Source of the DNA: Syntrophaceae bacterium UBA4059
GTDB lineage: Bacteria; Desulfobacterota; Syntrophia; Syntrophales; Smithellaceae
Direction: 5' to 3'
Length of the DNA: 11,309 nucleotides
NCBI GenBank assembly: GCA_002382045.1
Contig: DFZJ01000182.1
Location: forward strand, 1-11,309
Part shown: positions 1 through 6,580 of the stretch, piece after piece
Position numbering within the stretch: the stretch's first letter is position 1
How the letters are laid out: every line of letters starts with the position of its first letter
Made by a program: the position numbers and the translations under genes
Notes under the pieces: generated by a model
What the model was told of the DNA's origin: nothing
The model's database searches: none
The model's input: only the letters and a program-made list of their open reading frames with translations

Positions 1-359
1 GTACCCTTCATATCCGGCACAATCGCCGATGTACCGGTGGCCGTGACCAGAAGGTCATAGGGAAAACGCCGGCCGTCTTTTATTTCAACAAATGTTTCCT
101 TTGAGTTGATGGTGACAACTTCCGCATTCAGCTGCACGTCAATGCCGCCTTCGCGGAATTTTTCCGGGGTTCGGGCAATGAGTTTATGCTCATCTTGGAT
201 CATGTCGCCAATATAATAGGGCGTCGGACACGATGCGTAAGAAACAAACCTGCCCATCTGCAGAATCGTCACCTTCAGAGAAGGATCGTTGCGTTTGGCT
301 TCTGCGGCGGCCGATGCCCCACCCGCACCGCCGCCGATAATGACTAAATGCTTACCCAC
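1..359 (-). CDS. CoA-disulfide reductase / NADH oxidase-family flavoprotein, N-terminal part (3' end outside window)
   Basis: The 119 visible codons encode the N-terminal FAD-binding half of a class II pyridine nucleotide-disulfide oxidoreductase. Seen: a dinucleotide-binding motif GGGAGG at residues 9-14, then SYASCPTPYYIGD at about 40-52, where Cys44 sits where CoA-disulfide reductases, NADH oxidases and NADH:polysulfide reductases carry their single redox-active cysteine. The ATGT stretch near 107-110 fits the second FAD-contact strand. Family members reduce CoA-disulfide, polysulfide or O2 with NAD(P)H in the cytoplasm; which substrate applies cannot be told without the C-terminal half. 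The GTG start is preferred because GGAGGG (364-369) lies four bases upstream. The gene begins 13 bases after the lgt stop, with its ribosome site in that gap, so it is probably the third gene of a trxB-lgt operon. The residues after Cys44 (P-T-P) differ from the more common G-x-P or A-x-P. Confidence 0.85.
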   Translation of the reverse strand, partial: MGKHLVIIGGGAGGASAAAEAKRNDPSLKVTILQMGRFVSYASCPTPYYIGDMIQDEHKLIARTPEKFREGGIDVQLNAEVVTINSKETFVEIKDGRRFPYDLLVTATGTSAIVPDMKG

Positions 360-372
360 GTTGCCCTCCGGA

Positions 373-1218
373 TCATTTTCGACGGGTTGAAACTTGCTTT
401 CGCCACAGGATAACCGCGATGCCTGCCAGCATCATCAATATACACAGGACTTGTCCCATGGTGTTGAATCCCAGAACAAACCCCAGATGGGCGTCCGGTT
501 CGCGAAAGAACTCGATCACGAAGCGCACCAGGCCATAGCCGAAAATATAAAGGCCGATCATGAAGCCGTCGAAGGGATTGCGCTTGCGCATCCACCACAG
601 GACGGCAAATAAAAACAGTCCCTCCAGCATGGCTTCATAAAGCTGAGACGGATGCCGCAGGCTCATGGTCGAATCCAGCGGAAAGTACATGCCCCACGGC
701 GCCGTCGTTACACGACCCCAGAGCTCGCCGTTGAGGAAATTGCCGAATCGGCCGAACATGTAACCTAAAGGCGCGGCCGCGCAAAGCCAGTCGCCGAATT
801 GCCACCAGTTGATGTTGCGTTTGCGGCAAAAGTAAATCGTGGCAAGAGCCACGCCGATGAAACCGCCGTGATAGGACATGCCGCTCAAACCCACAAAACG
901 GAAACCATGAGAAAAATCAAAGGGCATAATAATTTCCAGCGGATGGGCAGTGTAGTAGCTGAAATTGTAAAACAGGGCATAACCCACCCTTGCTCCGATA
1001 ATCAGGCCGAGCATCGCCCAGACCATGTAGTCCTGCAATATTTCCGTCGTTAATTTAATTTCTTTGTGCTTGATCCGGTAAACAAATAATGAATAGGCAA
1101 CGGCAAAAGCAACCAGATACATCAGGCTGTAATAGCGCAGTTGAAAAGAACCAATGCTGAAAAGCGTGGGACTGATCTGCGACGGCAAGTGCTGCCAGGC
1201 ATTGATAAAAGATTCCAT
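373..1218 (-). CDS. lgt: Prolipoprotein diacylglyceryl transferase
   Basis: Lgt transfers the diacylglyceryl group of phosphatidylglycerol to the lipobox cysteine of prelipoproteins at the inner membrane, the first step of bacterial lipoprotein maturation. The 281-residue product has the usual length and several hydrophobic membrane segments. Seen: SYHGGF with His117, the Lgt signature GRFGNFLNGELWGR at 156-169 (including Asn160, Glu165, Arg169), HPSQLYE at 189-195, and Arg232 before EFFREPD, matching the essential arginine region of the E. coli enzyme. The ATG start lies only 3 bases after the trxB stop. The nearest Shine-Dalgarno-like stretch (AAGGA) is about 14 bases upstream inside trxB, so translation is probably coupled to trxB. 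The last codon is followed at once by the ribosome site of the next flavoprotein gene. All key residues are present. Confidence 0.97.
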   Translation of the reverse strand: MESFINAWQHLPSQISPTLFSIGSFQLRYYSLMYLVAFAVAYSLFVYRIKHKEIKLTTEILQDYMVWAMLGLIIGARVGYALFYNFSYYTAHPLEIIMPFDFSHGFRFVGLSGMSYHGGFIGVALATIYFCRKRNINWWQFGDWLCAAAPLGYMFGRFGNFLNGELWGRVTTAPWGMYFPLDSTMSLRHPSQLYEAMLEGLFLFAVLWWMRKRNPFDGFMIGLYIFGYGLVRFVIEFFREPDAHLGFVLGFNTMGQVLCILMMLAGIAVILWRKQVSTRRK

Positions 1219-1221
1219 TGT

Positions 1222-2184
1222 TTAGTAGGTTTGTCCTTTCAGATCTTCGATATACCGTTCCGCGCTATGCACGGCGTTGGCGCCGTCTCCCGCGGCGGTG
1301 ATGACCTGACGGAAGAGCTTGTCGCGGCAGTCCCCCGCGGCAAAGAGGCCGGCGGCATCTGTCTGTAAATTTTCATCGGTCATCATAAAACCGGCTTTAT
1401 CCATTTTCACCAGACCTTTAAAAATTTCCGTGTAGGGCAAGCGACCGACAAAAATGAAAGCGCCGTCTGCGGCTATTTCACGGATCACTCCGGTGTGAAC
1501 ATCCTTCACCTTGACGCCCGTGACAAATTCAGCGCCGGTGATCTGGGTCACCGTAGAATTGAAAACAAATTCAATCTTACTTTCGGCAAAAGCTCTTTTT
1601 TGCAGCATTCCCGCTGCGCGCAACCGGTCACGGCGATGAATTACAATAACTTTTTTGGCAAAATGGGTCAGGAAAAGCGCTTCCTGAATGGCCGTATCGC
1701 CGCCTCCCACCACAATGACATCGCGGTTGCGGTAAAAGGGACCATCACAGGTGGCACAGTAAGAGACGCCCCGTCCTGCAAATTCCGATTCTCCCGGCAC
1801 GCCCAGATTGCGCCACATCGCGCCGGTCGCGGCAATAATACTGAGGGTTTTATAAACTTTGTCTCCGGCCGTCACTTCCCAGACCCCCGGGGCTTCAGCG
1901 CCTTTTTTGACGGAAGTAACATCTTGGGGAAGGATTTCCAGACCGAATTTCAGCGCCTGCTTTTTAAAAAGCTGCATCAGGTCGAATCCGTTCATACCAT
2001 CGGGAATGCCCGGGTAATTCTCGATCATGTCCGTAATCGTAATCTGGCTGACGGTGCCGGCGCCTTCAATGAGCAGCGTTTTGAGCGCGGCGCGCGCGGC
2101 ATAGATGCCGGCCGTGTAGCCTGCCGGTCCGCCGCCGATAATGACGACATCATAATCATATTCCGGCAAGTTTGCCTTTGTCAT
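1222..2184 (-). CDS. trxB: Thioredoxin reductase (NADPH)
   Basis: This cytoplasmic flavoenzyme reduces thioredoxin with NADPH. The 320-residue product is a typical low-molecular-weight TrxR. Seen in order: FAD motif GGGPAG at 17-22, the redox dithiol CATC at 143-146 followed by DGPFYRN, the NAD(P) motif GGGDTA at 160-165, HRRDRLR at 183-189 (the HRRxxxR pattern that recognises the 2'-phosphate of NADPH), and AAGDCR at 282-287 with the C-terminal FAD contact. The ATG start is supported by AGGAG seven bases upstream. It is followed after 3 bases by lgt and then by a CoA-disulfide-reductase-like gene, which together form a thiol/envelope-maintenance operon. A weak promoter candidate lies just upstream. 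No thioredoxin gene is visible in the window. Confidence 0.96.
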   Translation of the reverse strand: MTKANLPEYDYDVVIIGGGPAGYTAGIYAARAALKTLLIEGAGTVSQITITDMIENYPGIPDGMNGFDLMQLFKKQALKFGLEILPQDVTSVKKGAEAPGVWEVTAGDKVYKTLSIIAATGAMWRNLGVPGESEFAGRGVSYCATCDGPFYRNRDVIVVGGGDTAIQEALFLTHFAKKVIVIHRRDRLRAAGMLQKRAFAESKIEFVFNSTVTQITGAEFVTGVKVKDVHTGVIREIAADGAFIFVGRLPYTEIFKGLVKMDKAGFMMTDENLQTDAAGLFAAGDCRDKLFRQVITAAGDGANAVHSAERYIEDLKGQTY

Positions 2185-2211
2185 AGGAAAGCTCCTGAAA
2201 TTTTATTGCTG

Positions 2212-2241
2212 ACTTTAATCAGGAAGAGGGGCTTTTGTAAA
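2212..2241 (-). promoter_or_regulatory. Candidate sigma70-type promoter for trxB-lgt operon
   Basis: On the minus strand TTTACA (2236-2241) and TAAAGT (2212-2217) are separated by 18 bases. The -35 matches consensus at five of six positions and the -10 at four of six. It would give a leader of about 20 bases that includes the trxB ribosome site. The 74-base gap after the TPR gene also allows read-through from that gene, so this is only a candidate. Confidence 0.3.
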
Positions 2242-2258
2242 GACTAAATTGATGAGAT

Positions 2259-3506
2259 TTAAGCGACGCCGGAGAAACCGGCGTATTCATCGGCGGACGG
2301 ATCCATGGCTTTGCCGTAAGCATCAACGCCGTAAAATTTGAAAACGATATGATGGGGGTCAATGGTCGCATTGCCGGTTGAATTTTGAGAAACTTTGAAG
2401 CGGACGGTTGCCGTGTTGCTTTTTGTATCGTAAAGAACAGATACGGGCGTTGGACGAATAAACGTTTCCGTGGCGGGCAGGGTCATCCCGTAATTATAAA
2501 TACCGCCGTTGTCCCGGAGGGTGGCCCGGGATATTTTCCAGTGATAAGGATTAATGATGGATGCCTCATCCATATCCTTGGAAAAAGCTACTTTCATTTC
2601 AAAAAGCCTTGACGTGTTTGGATCAGTCAATCTCGAAAGATCAAGGGTTGAAACACTGGTTTTTGGTCCCAGTGCAGTATTGAATCCTATTGAACTACCG
2701 ACGCTTCGCTTTAGATTTGCGTCGTAGGCCGTTGATCCGAAAGCGTAGAGAATTCTGGGCATCGTGACCTGAGTGATATAATTTCCCAAATCTGTTGCTT
2801 TTGCAGAGCTTTTGGACTCCAAAACCCTTAACTGGTCTTCAGCCTTCTGAAATTCACCCATGTCGGCATAGGCATATCCCAGCTCAACGTAAGCCAGTTC
2901 AAAATTCTTGTTGACCCGGATGGCCCTGGTTAACTGGGCAACAGCGTCTTCCAGATCGCCTTCGGCCCGCGCCACCTGGCCTAATCCATAGAATCCCGCC
3001 GCACTGATGGGAGTAAGCCGTACCACGGCTTCAAATTGTTCCCGGGCCTGGGTCAAATTTCCGGCTTTTATGTAGGATTGGCCCAGAGAATAACGGCTTT
3101 CGGCGTCTTCGGAATCCAGTTTTACAGCCGCCTCGTATTCCGCAAGCGCTTCCTCCTGCATTTCTTTCTCCATATAGATATCGCCCAGGGCCATATGAAA
3201 TTCAGCGCGTTGCGGATAAATACGGATTGCTTCCTGATAGGTTTTTATCGCCTTATCGGTATCTTCCAGTTTAGCATAAGCCTGCCCCATATATTGGTAA
3301 GCGGTTGCGGAATTATCAGAAAAAGGCGAAAGGGCAGCGGATTTTTTAAAGGCATTAACCGCCTCATTATATTTTCCTGCTTGAAATAAGTCGATCCCCT
3401 GCCCCAAAGCCGTGCCGGCCAAAGCATCTAATCTGGCCTGCGAGCTGGCTGCCGCCGAAGTAAATAAATAATCTATGGTTTCCGATGATACGCTCATGTC
3501 CAACAT
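2259..3506 (-). CDS. TPR-repeat protein with C-terminal Ig-like/beta domain
   Basis: The product (415 residues from the chosen start) has about six consecutive 34-residue tetratricopeptide repeats between roughly residues 33 and 235. They show the usual pattern, for example A..Y..MGQAYAKLED.DKAI..Y.EAIRIYP and F.ALGDIYMEKE..EEALAEYE.AV. TPRs form a superhelical scaffold for protein-protein contacts. A linker and a beta-strand-rich C-terminal region (about 300-401) follow. It contains VAFSKDMDEASI, a pattern like SbsA-type bacterial Ig-like domains, and ends in a conserved-looking tail, DPSADEYAGFSGVA. No signal peptide or membrane segment is visible, so it is either cytoplasmic or exported by another route. 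The ATG at 3506 is preferred over an in-frame GTG at 3533, because GGAG lies six bases before the ATG and nothing similar precedes the GTG. The next gene downstream is trxB, 74 bases on. Partner and role are unknown. Confidence 0.8.
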   Translation of the reverse strand: MLDMSVSSETIDYLFTSAAASSQARLDALAGTALGQGIDLFQAGKYNEAVNAFKKSAALSPFSDNSATAYQYMGQAYAKLEDTDKAIKTYQEAIRIYPQRAEFHMALGDIYMEKEMQEEALAEYEAAVKLDSEDAESRYSLGQSYIKAGNLTQAREQFEAVVRLTPISAAGFYGLGQVARAEGDLEDAVAQLTRAIRVNKNFELAYVELGYAYADMGEFQKAEDQLRVLESKSSAKATDLGNYITQVTMPRILYAFGSTAYDANLKRSVGSSIGFNTALGPKTSVSTLDLSRLTDPNTSRLFEMKVAFSKDMDEASIINPYHWKISRATLRDNGGIYNYGMTLPATETFIRPTPVSVLYDTKSNTATVRFKVSQNSTGNATIDPHHIVFKFYGVDAYGKAMDPSADEYAGFSGVA

Positions 3507-3512
3507 ATATAT

Positions 3513-3516
3513 CTCC
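3513..3516 (-). promoter_or_regulatory. Ribosome binding site deciding the TPR gene start
   Basis: GGAG on the minus strand, six bases before the ATG at 3504-3506. The longer reading from the GTG at 3531-3533 has no purine-rich site upstream. Confidence 0.6.
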
Positions 3517-3635
3517 GCTGCTCCGTGATCCACTTGGTATTGCTATCGGCAAACGATGGCGAAAACTTTATTAAAACCACACTGAAAAATCCTCGCTGTC
3601 CTTATGACGTCCCGCAAAGATTGCTTATAATTTTA

Positions 3636-3663
3636 ATTATTTGTTATCGTTTTACCCTGTAAA
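3636..3663 (-). promoter_or_regulatory. Candidate promoter for the TPR gene
   Basis: On the minus strand TTTACA (3658-3663) and AATAAT (3636-3641) are 16 bases apart, each five of six to consensus. Transcription would begin near 3629, leaving an untranslated leader of about 120 bases before the ATG at 3506. The -35 box is embedded in the dyad at 3649-3665. Confidence 0.4.
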
Positions 3664-3665
3664 AC
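3649..3665. repeat. Perfect 7-bp inverted repeat (operator-like dyad)
   Basis: GTTTTAC and GTAAAAC flank the three bases CCT, giving a near-palindromic 17-mer. It overlaps the -35 box of the candidate promoter for the TPR gene, which is where a repressor dimer would bind. No run of T follows on either strand as an intrinsic terminator would need. A regulatory role is inference. Confidence 0.45.
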
Positions 3666-3678
3666 AGGATTGCCGTCA

Positions 3679-3948
3679 TCATGCCGGCCACGCCTGCATC
3701 AAAATGGGTTGCCGGTCAAAATACTTGAACTTTGTAAGGTAGGCAATGCAGTTTTTTTCTCCAAGGATAGCTTCATACAGACTTTCATCAACTTCATGTG
3801 CTCCTTTTCCAGGCAGGATGAAAGGGCCGTCTTCTCTCCGGACGGTAACTGCGGGGATGGTGCTTCTGTATCCTGTTCCCGCATCATGCTCAGTGGATAC
3901 AACAGGGGGAAATAATCCGTGAAGCTCAAAAGCTAAGATTGTAATTGA
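3679..3948 (-). pseudogene. Coding-like fragment without a start codon, unrecognised
   Basis: From just after a TAA (3949-3951) to a TGA (3679-3681) the minus strand is open for about 89 codons. It reads like real protein: mixed charge, regular glycines, hydrophobic clusters, for example YRSTIPAVTVRREDG, DESLYEAILGEKN and IAYLTKFKYFDRQPI. The purine-rich first codon positions also suggest coding. No ATG, GTG or TTG occurs in this frame until nine codons from the end. An in-frame ATG at 3958-3960 lies three codons before the TAA but has no ribosome site. The simplest reading is a 5'-truncated or nonsense-mutated gene remnant. A start further upstream with a frameshift, or a rare start codon such as ATT, are alternatives. 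I do not recognise the family. Confidence 0.4.
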
Positions 3949-4045
3949 TTAATTCCGCATGATCTTGTATGAGTAATTGATCGATTTGAAGATGCTGCTC
4001 GTTTGCCTCAGAGAACGTCAAAGATGATGAAAAGCAGCGTCATAT

Positions 4046-4051
4046 TATAAT
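4046..4051 (+). promoter_or_regulatory. Perfect -10 box upstream of the small plus-strand gene
   Basis: TATAAT stands 16 bases before the ATG at 4068. No good -35 box lies 16-18 bases upstream (the region reads GATGAT), and there is no TG extension. If used, transcription would start near 4058, leaving only about ten untranslated bases and cutting into the ribosome site GGGAG (4056-4060). Confidence 0.3.
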
Positions 4052-4067
4052 TTACGGGAGAAAAATT

Positions 4068-4343
4068 ATGCCTGACTACAGGGTAAAAATTAGCGAAACG
4101 CAAGATGATGATCTGGAAAATCATCATTATTTAGTAACAGCAAAAAACGAAACAGAAGCGAAAGAATTTGCCATGAAGTTTATGGAACGCTTCATCGACG
4201 ATGATAACGATCCGGAAAAAATTGAAAATGGATATACCTTCTACAACAAGGCTGTGATTGTTCGGCTCGAGTCGATCAAGGAGACAACGAAGGAACAGTT
4301 TAAGGAATTTCTTCTGAAGATTCACACCATCAACATGACCTGA
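4068..4343 (+). CDS. Small acidic protein of unknown function
   Basis: A 91-residue, charged protein rich in Asp, Glu and Lys, without signal peptide, membrane segment or cysteine. It opens with a strand-like MPDYRVKISET, followed by HHYLVTAKNETEAKEFAMKF. This loosely recalls small proteins with a Y.V.I.E...-VEA.s..EA pattern such as the DpnD/PcfM-like group; the similarity is weak and no function follows from it. An acidic loop DDDNDPEKIE (about 45-54) precedes two further predicted secondary-structure segments and a helical C terminus. The start is well supported: GGGAG seven bases upstream. It is the only plus-strand gene here, convergent with the exporter ATPase gene (134 bases between the two stops) and divergent from the TPR region. 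Real gene likely, role unknown. Confidence 0.75.
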   Translation: MPDYRVKISETQDDDLENHHYLVTAKNETEAKEFAMKFMERFIDDDNDPEKIENGYTFYNKAVIVRLESIKETTKEQFKEFLLKIHTINMT

Positions 4344-4477
4344 ACCGGATACTTATCTCAAGGTTGCTCGCACAGGTCAGTCAATCCAGAAATACCCCAG
4401 GCCTTATTGCTGCTGCTTTTTCGGTGGATGATCACCATGATTTGATCTCGCCGGGGACAAAGATTGGCAGGTAACTG

Positions 4478-5614
4478 CTATCTGGCGAAATAAACCCTGC
4501 GTAATTGTTCTTCGAAGCTCGCGCTCCTTTGAATGACATCCATGAAAATGTCTTTGGAAAGCGTCAGCAGTTCAACTTCTTCCACTGATTTGACGGTAGC
4601 AGCCCTTGGTTCTTTTCTCAGGAGAGCCAGTTCGCCGAAGACAGCACCAGCTTCCAGAGTTGCGACAACATCCACCTTTCCCATACTTTCTTTCAGGACG
4701 TCCAGCTTACCCCTCCGGATGATATAAAACTTATCACCTTCATCTCCCTGTTTAATGATGACCGTGCCTGCCGGATGAGTCTCTCGTTGCATCTTGCCGG
4801 CCACATCGGCCAGAAGTGTCGGCGTGAAGGTTTCAAAGACGGAACATTTCTTCAGAAATTGTACAATGGTCAACGATTCGTTGACGTCTACATCGGACGC
4901 CACGTAACCATCCACCATCGTAACGATGCGGTCGGCCACGTCCAGAATGCGGTTGTCATGTGTAACGATCATGATGGTGCAGCCTTCATTTTCCGCCAGA
5001 TCGCGCAAAAGGTCGACCACCTGGCGTCCCGTTTCCTTGTCCAGGGCGGCTGTCGGCTCATCGGCCAGAATCAAACGGGGACGGTTGACCAGCGCACGGC
5101 CTATGGCTACCCGTTGACGCTGTCCGCCGGAAAGACTCTGGGGCTTGTAACGCATGCGTTCTTTCATCCCCAGTTTCGTTAAGATATTTGAGGTCAGACG
5201 GTCCGATTCGCCCGGCGAGTAGTCGATTAATTCCGTCACCAGTTTCACATTCTGATAAGCGGTCAGGGAATCCAGAAGATTATGGGCCTGAAAAATAAAG
5301 CCGATATTCCGGCGGATTTTTTCCTGTTCGGATGCGCCAAGTCCCGCTAGTTCGTTGCCGAATACTTTGAGGCTGCCTTCCTGTAATCCTCTCAGGGTGC
5401 CGATCAACGTCAGTAAAGTCGTTTTTCCTGAACCGGATGGACCGGTCATGATAATAATTTCGCCTGCATACAAACTCAGATGGTTGTCATAAAGAACCTG
5501 TTTGCGTCCCTCGCCCTGTCCGAAAGAAAAGTTAACACCCTTAACCTCGACGACCGGAGTCCTGGCGGCCGTACCGGCGGTTTTAGCGGTTGCTTTATCA
5601 GGTTGTGTATTCAC
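4478..5614 (-). CDS. DevA/LolD-like ABC exporter ATPase fused to a cyclic-nucleotide-binding domain
   Basis: The N-terminal part (about residues 20-245 from the chosen start) is an ABC ATPase of the DevA/LolD/MacB branch that powers export with a tripartite envelope complex. Seen: Walker A GPSGSGKT at 58-65, Q-loop in IFQAHNL (Gln109), signature LSGGQ at 161-165, Walker B LILADEP at 181-187 and His219. IIIMTGPSGSGKTTLLTLIG and FIFQAHNL are especially DevA-like. The C-terminal part (about 252-365) is a cNMP-binding domain whose phosphate-binding cassette reads FGELALLRKEPRAATV (326-341), with the glutamate and arginine that contact the cyclic nucleotide. A cytoplasmic nucleotide-gated export ATPase is inferred. 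GTG at 5614 is chosen because GGAG stands five bases upstream; an in-frame TTG at 5641 has no such site. It follows the adaptor gene after 45 bases. The extra domain is uncommon in this ATPase branch. Confidence 0.9.
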   Translation of the reverse strand: MNTQPDKATAKTAGTAARTPVVEVKGVNFSFGQGEGRKQVLYDNHLSLYAGEIIIMTGPSGSGKTTLLTLIGTLRGLQEGSLKVFGNELAGLGASEQEKIRRNIGFIFQAHNLLDSLTAYQNVKLVTELIDYSPGESDRLTSNILTKLGMKERMRYKPQSLSGGQRQRVAIGRALVNRPRLILADEPTAALDKETGRQVVDLLRDLAENEGCTIMIVTHDNRILDVADRIVTMVDGYVASDVDVNESLTIVQFLKKCSVFETFTPTLLADVAGKMQRETHPAGTVIIKQGDEGDKFYIIRRGKLDVLKESMGKVDVVATLEAGAVFGELALLRKEPRAATVKSVEEVELLTLSKDIFMDVIQRSASFEEQLRRVYFAR

Positions 5615-5619
5615 ATTTT

Positions 5620-5623
5620 CTCC
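5620..5623 (-). promoter_or_regulatory. Ribosome binding site deciding the ATPase start
   Basis: GGAG on the minus strand, five bases before the GTG at 5612-5614. It supports the shorter reading over the TTG at 5641. Confidence 0.6.
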
Positions 5624-5659
5624 AGGGTATGTTAGCGGCAATGATTCTGTTTGGTCTGT

Positions 5660-6580
5660 TTACTTCCCGGCGGCACTTGGCAAGTCAAAGGAAACATTAA
5701 CTTCGTGATTAATCAATCGTGAAGCCGCATCCGCATTATCCAGCCTGATCATAATTTCGACATTGCGGGATTTTGTGGAAACGATTCTGCCAATCGCGGT
5801 AATTCTGCCTGTCAATGAATTAGAAAGCGCCTTGCTGGTGATGGTCGCTTTCTCCCCCACGGAGAGTTTGAAAACATCTCCTTCGAAAACATCCGCCAGC
5901 ACATCCATCCGGCTCAGATCCGCCATTTTTACGACTACATCGCCTTCGGCTGAACCGCCTATGTTCTGGCTGATTTCCAGGATGGTTCCGTCGATGGGCG
6001 CGGAAACCCTTGATTGCTGCGCCTTGATTTTGCCTGCCTTGACTTTGGCCGATGCCCGGGATGTATTAATCTCCTGATTTAATTTCAGCCGTTCCAGTTC
6101 TTTGTTGGCTAAGTTGAACTTGGCTTCGGCAAGGCTGACCGCGTGTTCCCTTTCTTCTTTGGCCTGGGCCGAATAGGTATCGCTTCCCCCTTCCAGCATG
6201 CGTTTTAAAGCTGAACGGGCATGTTCCAGCTCCATTTTGGCGATGGTTGATTCCAGTTTTTTAATTTCGATTGCTTTTTTCCCGGCGGTATTCGCTTCTT
6301 TCAAATCCATCTCTGCGCCGACTATTTCCGCCTCGTTCGGATAGGATTCCCGGGAGATAAGCAGAGGCGTTCCTTTTTTAACAACATCACCTCTTTTCAC
6401 CAGCACGGAAGAAATAATATTACCCGGAGGAATGCCGATATGAATAACGCCGCCATGAGGCTTTATTCTACCCAGAGCGCCGATCTTTTTTTTCTCGGCG
6501 GCAATCGCTGACGTTGCCGACAAAAGGGTAAAAACCAAAACGATCGTAAGACAACAAACCAGAAAGATTTTTTTCTTCAT
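5660..6580 (-). CDS. HlyD/DevB-like periplasmic adaptor (membrane fusion) protein
   Basis: The 306-residue product starts with a signal peptide or membrane anchor (KKK, a hydrophobic run to about residue 24, then SAIAA). Next comes a first half of a lipoyl/biotinyl-like domain (about 42-78, with VLVKRGDVVKKGTPLL), then a long charged helical hairpin (about 80-185). The second lipoyl half follows (SAPIDGTILEISQNIGGS, 193-210), then a beta-barrel domain (about 220-300). Such adaptors bridge an inner-membrane transporter and a TolC-like channel. It is shorter than most DevB/MacA relatives and its hairpin is modest. The ATG overlaps the stop of the channel gene in an ATGA arrangement, indicating translational coupling. 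The ATPase gene follows after 45 bases. The domain order resembles DevB more than RND adaptors because the partner ATPase is DevA-like. Confidence 0.88.
   Translation of the reverse strand: MKKKIFLVCCLTIVLVFTLLSATSAIAAEKKKIGALGRIKPHGGVIHIGIPPGNIISSVLVKRGDVVKKGTPLLISRESYPNEAEIVGAEMDLKEANTAGKKAIEIKKLESTIAKMELEHARSALKRMLEGGSDTYSAQAKEEREHAVSLAEAKFNLANKELERLKLNQEINTSRASAKVKAGKIKAQQSRVSAPIDGTILEISQNIGGSAEGDVVVKMADLSRMDVLADVFEGDVFKLSVGEKATITSKALSNSLTGRITAIGRIVSTKSRNVEIMIRLDNADAASRLINHEVNVSFDLPSAAGK

Larger units (their letters stand above)
3507..4067. other. 561-base stretch without an intact gene
   Basis: Between the TPR gene and the plus-strand small gene there is no complete open gene on either strand. 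The left part (3507-3678) is AT-rich around 3625-3650 and holds a candidate promoter and a 17-bp dyad. The middle (3679-3948) reads as protein on the minus strand but lacks a start codon. The right part (3949-4067) holds the -10-like box of the small plus-strand gene. Two other short frames, minus from 3929 (TTG) and plus from 3670, have no ribosome site and low-glycine, unprotein-like composition. Confidence 0.6.

Noticed and set aside
1495..2247. 250-codon open frame on the plus strand
   Set aside because: It lies opposite trxB, whose full set of motifs is present. The plus-strand reading shows no family motif and no ribosome site.
3671..3695. Possible REP-like element around gccgtcatcatgccggcc
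   Set aside because: Only one degenerate copy is seen in the window and no partner repeat, so it cannot be told from chance.
3670..3915. Plus-strand frame of 81 codons
   Set aside because: It has no ribosome site, an irregular composition, and lies antisense to the more convincing coding-like fragment.
3699..3929. Minus-strand frame starting with TTG at 3929
   Set aside because: There is no ribosome site and few glycines. The frame shifted by one in the same segment reads far more like protein.
4344..4477. Possible bidirectional terminator between the convergent genes
   Set aside because: Only short imperfect dyads such as ATCACCATGAT are present, with no GC-rich stem followed by a T run on either strand.
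4775..5182. 135-codon plus-strand frame
   Set aside because: It is antisense to the ABC ATPase, which has complete Walker, signature and cNMP motifs.
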